A stretch of 64,000 nt of DNA. It comes from Owenia fusiformis (lineage: Eukaryota > Annelida > Polychaeta > Sabellida > Oweniidae). Positions 42,101-48,100 of this stretch are shown piece after piece; position 1 is the stretch's first letter; each line of letters begins with the position of its first letter. Under the pieces are notes generated by a model. It was not told the origin of the DNA, searched no databases, and saw only the letters and a program-made list of their open reading frames with translations. The position numbers were made by a program, and so were the translations under genes. The stretch is from NCBI GenBank assembly GCA_903813345.2, contig CAIIXF020000004.1:9930196-9994195 (forward strand), read 5' to 3'.

Positions 42101-45100
42101 CTTTGAGTAATGACGCAAATGGGAATGTGTGTTCTTTATTGCTTACAATAATTATTTTCCGATGCAACAATGTATTTTCATTCTATGAGCAAATTACATA
42201 AATCATACCTAAGACCATGAATTTATATCTGAAACTTTATTTAATAGGAGGTCATAGTGAAGGTGATCTTTGATTTATTTATAAACAAGATTAAAATACA
42301 ATACTTAATGGAAAAGCTATTAAAACTATTATGTCACAAGATTCATTCCTAACCACTAAATGATTTATCTGTTTTGATTGATATTGTAATGGCAAGAGGC
42401 ACATTGAAACCCGTTGTTATGTCAACACCACAAGTAGTGACATATTTATAGTCTCCTTTTTTTGATCTCCTTGGCATCTATAACAAATGACAGGTGGTGA
42501 CATTTTACATGTTAATACCTTATCTCTCTATTGTAAGAGGCAAAACAACTTGATTTTTATTTTTTTAAAAGGGTCGGAGTGAATGTGAATTATTCATGCA
42601 TATAATTCTAACAAAATGATTAAGAATTCTAGAAAACAGAGAAAAATCACCCTCTTTTATTCATAGGAAGGTTCACTTAAAGCGCTGTTTTAATTTGAAT
42701 TGAGGATGCTATCAAAGCTATTGAAACCATTGTATTGGATGGTAATGGATCCATTACCAGCCATTATATGATTCAATTATCAGGCAATTGATAGAATTAT
42801 TCGTTAAGCATTTGGACTTAGTGACATGCACATCAGACAAATATCATAAATCTGGTATTTTTGTGCTAAAATAATTGAAATACATGAATTTAATCAAGAT
42901 CCCAATCAATTTCTCACTTTTTAATTTAAATGGTACATTTATTACTGATATTGTTTATTACATATTGTTTGAAAGTTTTAATTTTTGCTCACTCAGGGTA
43001 ACTTTGCAGTGGTATCCAATATCCATGTAGCATATAGATATTATTAAAAGCCCTCATAAATTATTAAAAGCTATGATGAAGAAAACAATATCTCATCTTC
43101 ATCATAGTTAAAAACAATAATAAATAGCCTTTGAAAAATGACCCTTGGGGCTATTGGACTGAAAATCACTTTATGTTTATATTCTATAAGAAGTCTGGGT
43201 AAGTGCTGTTTTGAAAAAAATGAATGTATGAAAAAGTCATTTGTATCGAGTCTTGTATGAATACTATAATAGTATAGTATCTACAACTATTTTTGATGTT
43301 ATGAGTATTGGTTATCAATTTATATACATTATTCTTCAGTATATGTTATAATGACTTTTGTTTGAATAAAATGTCCCTTGGTGTTGTGGTCTTGGATTGT
43401 TATGGTGGGGAAGAGGGATATTAGACATTCCCTTCTATCACATTAGATTATGGTTTGGGATATTTACGTTAAATGTTTCTTTTATAACTGTTATACATTT
43501 AGATTTTTTCTTTTTTTTGCTGAGTTCTTTAACAATTTTTGGTTGTTTCTCTCTCATTGGAACTTGTACTTACATATTTCACACTGGTCAGTACCCATCA
43601 GTCCAAATTTAATATCCCAATATCTCTAGAGACACACCACTTTTGACTCGAGGAGTGTGGCGATGCATCATTATTGATGTTTACACAAATGAATAGTTTT
43701 ACAATACTAAGGTCCATTTATAAACATTAAGAAAAGGACATTTATCAATAAGGGTCATTATTGACCTGTAAAATATTATTCTGTATTATTTCTAGGGAAG
43801 GAAATATGTGTATTTAAAGGTAAAACAATTAGTCTCTTTTTTCAGGTTGAGGAGAATCGAGAATATCGTATGCATAAACCACAAGAGATCATCAAATCCT
43901 CATCATTTAAGAACAGTCGGAGTATTTTCCTGCGGCTAACTCTCAAACGTGGTACATATGTTGTGTTGCCGTGTGGGTTCGAACCAAACCAAGTTGGGAA
44001 TTACCTGTTCAGAGTCTACACTAGTTACACCAACCATTGCAAGTAAGTCAGAGGAGGAAATACCCAGAATTCATAGTTGACCCTTTCTCTATGTATCGAC
44101 AAGCCTCTAGAGGTTTATTTTTATATTGAGATTCATCTTTGTATTCTGGGGTGTTCCCCTCCCTTCAAATAAGTCATCAATGAAAGTTTGCTCATTAATA
44201 ATATACAGTACAACCTGTATTATCTGAACACCACCATGACTGGCCAAAAGTGTTCAGATTAGTAGGTATTCACATTCCAAATGAATATGTAGGAATGTAA
44301 CAAAATTGGGATTGAGTGTACGCATTGAGAGGTGTTCAGATTAGAGAAAAAAGAATTTAATTTCATATTTTGAAAAAGAGCTCACTACTACCATTAACAC
44401 ACTACCAACCCCAATACTGTAGCTTGTATTTCTTTAAAATGGATACAGGCTACATTGAAGTTGCAAATAGTCAATTTTGTATCACTGCATTTCGCAACCA
44501 TGGTGGTTTGAAAGCCCATAGTTTCCAATATTGACTTAAGATACACATCCCCTAAAATTGTACATTTTACATTTTGTATACTCTCATAAACTGATTTATA
44601 GCCTCTTGAAAATTCTCTTATTTTTAACATGGAAAATCAGCAAATCCATTACTAATTATTTATTGCCCTAACTGTAATTGATATTCTAATGGGCTACAAA
44701 GGCATGAATACAGTTCTCAATAATGTCCTTACCTTAAGTAATAACAATAAATATGGTAAAAATGATTTGTTTTTTTTGGAATTCTTTTATGCTATCATCA
44801 GAAAAAATTTCTTGCATGATGTATGATATTGATTTTACTTTAACCGAAAGATGCCTCGAGTTAGCCCATACATAAAGTGCACTGAAACCTGTCTATTCTG
44901 AATGCTATGGGGACTATCTAAAAGTGTTCGGATTGGCAGGTGTTCATATATGACTTTTAACAAGGAAGTCTCTGGCAGGTTAGAAAAAGGGGACAGAATA
45001 GAATGTTCATATTGAGGGGTACCCAAGGTAGGGAGATTTTTACAGGTTTTGCTGTATACCCCTTACAGAATCGAATGTATACCCTTGCAAAATTTACTGT

Positions 45101-48100
45101 ATGCCCTTGCAAAATTTACTTTACACCCTTGCAGAGAATTGACTGAAGATAAACCAACTAAGGGATGTGCCTGGTGTCTTTGTGCTCTGTGTTCATGTTT
45201 CTGGAGATGTCGCTACCCACAGATGGTAACGAGGATCAAAGTAATCCGTGCAACTGGCTTGGAAAGACAAGACAAAGTTGGAGGTATGTATATAATAAAA
45301 ATATTTTATTGCCATGAATTAATGATGAACGATCACCAGTTGCATTATAGGTGTCTCTCATGTAGTATTTACAATTTATTGAACATGTTTATTTTTGAAT
45401 GGCAGTGCCTTGTTTAAAGCTACTACCTTCATATGTGCAGTGCAGTATACATATTATTTTCTAGTTTGTGACACAGAGCTTATATAAATGTTTTAGACTG
45501 TTATTTAGTCATCGTCGTCGTTAGGGGGCCCAGTAACCATGACAACATCTTCATCTGGGTACATCATGTATACATTAAATGTGGAATAGGGGTGTAGGGG
45601 GTCACCATGCAAACCATAGAATCTAGGTAGCTCAACAGACAACTTGTCACCCTCTGTAAAATGGAACAAGCCGGAATTACTGGCTGACCCATGACCACTT
45701 GGACGTACTACTGCACCAAAGGTGCACAATAGCACTTCGCATTTGAACTCAGGTTCAGGGGGTATCTCATTTTCAACGATTTCTTTTGGAGGTTCCTTGA
45801 TTATGGTGGACTTTCCAGTCTCTGTTTTTGTTTTTGAGTCCTTTTCTTTCCCACCATCTTTTCTTTGTTCTTTCTTTGGGGATAATTCTTGAGATTTTGC
45901 CAAAGTGTCTATCTCTGGCTCCTCTGGCTCTGTCATAAGAAAGGATTTCTTCAAGCGAATGCTTACATCTTGATTTGTGTAGCTCACCCCATTCATTTCC
46001 ACGCGGTATGTACCATCTATCGGAACTGTGAAGATACCTGTTGAGACGTCATAACAATCGCCTAAGTTGACGTTCACTTTATCATAAATTACGGTCCGAT
46101 CAGTATCTGCCCTAGCCATGTGACTCTGCAGCACCCCTGAGAATGCAATCTTGGGGGGTGGAATGTACACTGGGGGGAGAGGCGCGTCGTCTTCTGAAGC
46201 CTCATCGATTGACTCAGTTTTCTCTTGTTCAGTATTTTTGTTGTTATTTTTGTCATCTTTGTTTGCATCTCGATCTTTTCGTTCATTACCTGAATATTAA
46301 AACATTTTGTTATTTCAAAATGCTCAATTATATAAATATTGAATGTAGGCCGTAGCATGAAGGATGGGTTTTGGGGGTTGGAGCGAATTTTAGAATTGTA
46401 ACTAAGACATCAATTCTCTGATTTTTGACAAATACATCATCTTAGATTTTACTCTGCCCATATTGCCTAAGATTTCAGTGGCTCTGTGATTTCAGTGTTT
46501 TAATAATGATCACAAAATCAATAATTTGAGACTACACTGTAATACAAGGGCCGATCAAAAAGATTTTATAATAAGAGGAGTTGGATGCTCAAACTTTTAC
46601 ATAAGACAGGGTAGTAAGTTTGCTTGAGACTGTCTGAGTTTCATTTAAATTGGTTCATGGGTAGTGACACAGAGTCAATACATATTTTCAATGATTGAAT
46701 TAGGTGGAGCAGCGTTTTAAAAAAATGTGCTAAGCTGCAGTTTTGGAAATATTTAACACTAAGTAATGTCATCTGTCAACAGACTGTAGTTTAATCATGT
46801 TTAATTAGTTTTTCTGGTAATACTCATTCGCATTCAAAATATTCAACCCCAGTTGCAATGCACTTCCTATATCTGTCCACTCCATCCAAAAACACATGTT
46901 TAAGGCCTTCGTATGAGAGGTTTGAAACGATGTCGGTAAATTTCAAGAACCACAACTCGGCAGATATTTTATATATAACGCTGCTCCACCTAACTTTGTC
47001 ATTGAAAATATGAATTGACTCTGTGTCACTACCAATAAACCAATTTATATGAAACTCATACAGTTTCAAGCAAACTACCTATCCTGTCTCATGTTAAAGT
47101 CTGAGCTTCAAACTCCTCTTATTATAAAATTGAGAGCCAACGGTAAGAAACTTTTTGATCAGCCCTTGTACATATACATCATGAGAAATAATGGCCCACC
47201 AAAAATAAACACTTTTGTGTAAATGCAAAAAAATAAGATAGGAATACATCTTACATATATATATCATACCAGTATTATGTCTATACTTACGATTACAACA
47301 TAAATGTTTTTTGTACTGTACAAATACAGTTAAATCCTTACCCATGTTAACCTATTCAGTTATTCTTGCTTCTTGAGTGGGATTATATTTGTAAATCCAC
47401 TCTTAGTTAGTAATCCCTCTTGTTGAACCTAATCTGCTAATGTTAATCCTATAATCTTAATCCGCGTAATCTTCTCAAAAATCTGATATATGACAATTAT
47501 TTAACAAGTTAGTTACACACAGCTGTTTTATGCTTGTGGTTTTCCTTACTTGGAGATTATAAACTAACTTTCTAGCTTCTTTTATTATGTTTCGTTGTTC
47601 TTTATATTCAGTAAATTTAACACTATGAACTTCACTGTTCAGTGTTTGTTAGCTGATATTTGCCAAACTTAGAACTTTGAATAAAACTTTTCATTCTATC
47701 AAACAGTCAACTTCTAATGGACTATGATGACTGTGACGATTCCTGTAAAAAGAAAATCATCGTTGTGTTGTTTTAGAGTCTGGAATATAGTGAAAATGGA
47801 TGGAATGAGCAAGGATTAAAGTGAACAGGAGTGGAGATGATATTCCATATTGAATTTAAATGTTAGAAATTGAAGTTTAATCAATATTTTGAGAGAGGAG
47901 TGTGAAAAGGCATGAGGAAAATGACATTTTCACATTGGGCCTTGTTTAATATGTATACAATCCTCTGAAAAGATTTAAGAATTGATGTAAACAGAAGCCC
48001 TTGGTGTTTTGTTAAAACTTGTATATTTTATAGGATAATATAACCCCTATGACATTAAAAATTGGGTGATACATTTTCAAAGGTTTGAGTCAAATGTTGA

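Noticed and set aside
45049-45417. 122-codon + strand frame as a separate cysteine-rich gene
   Set aside because: It is calpain exon 12 read through into its introns; the exon fits the calpain phase on both sides.
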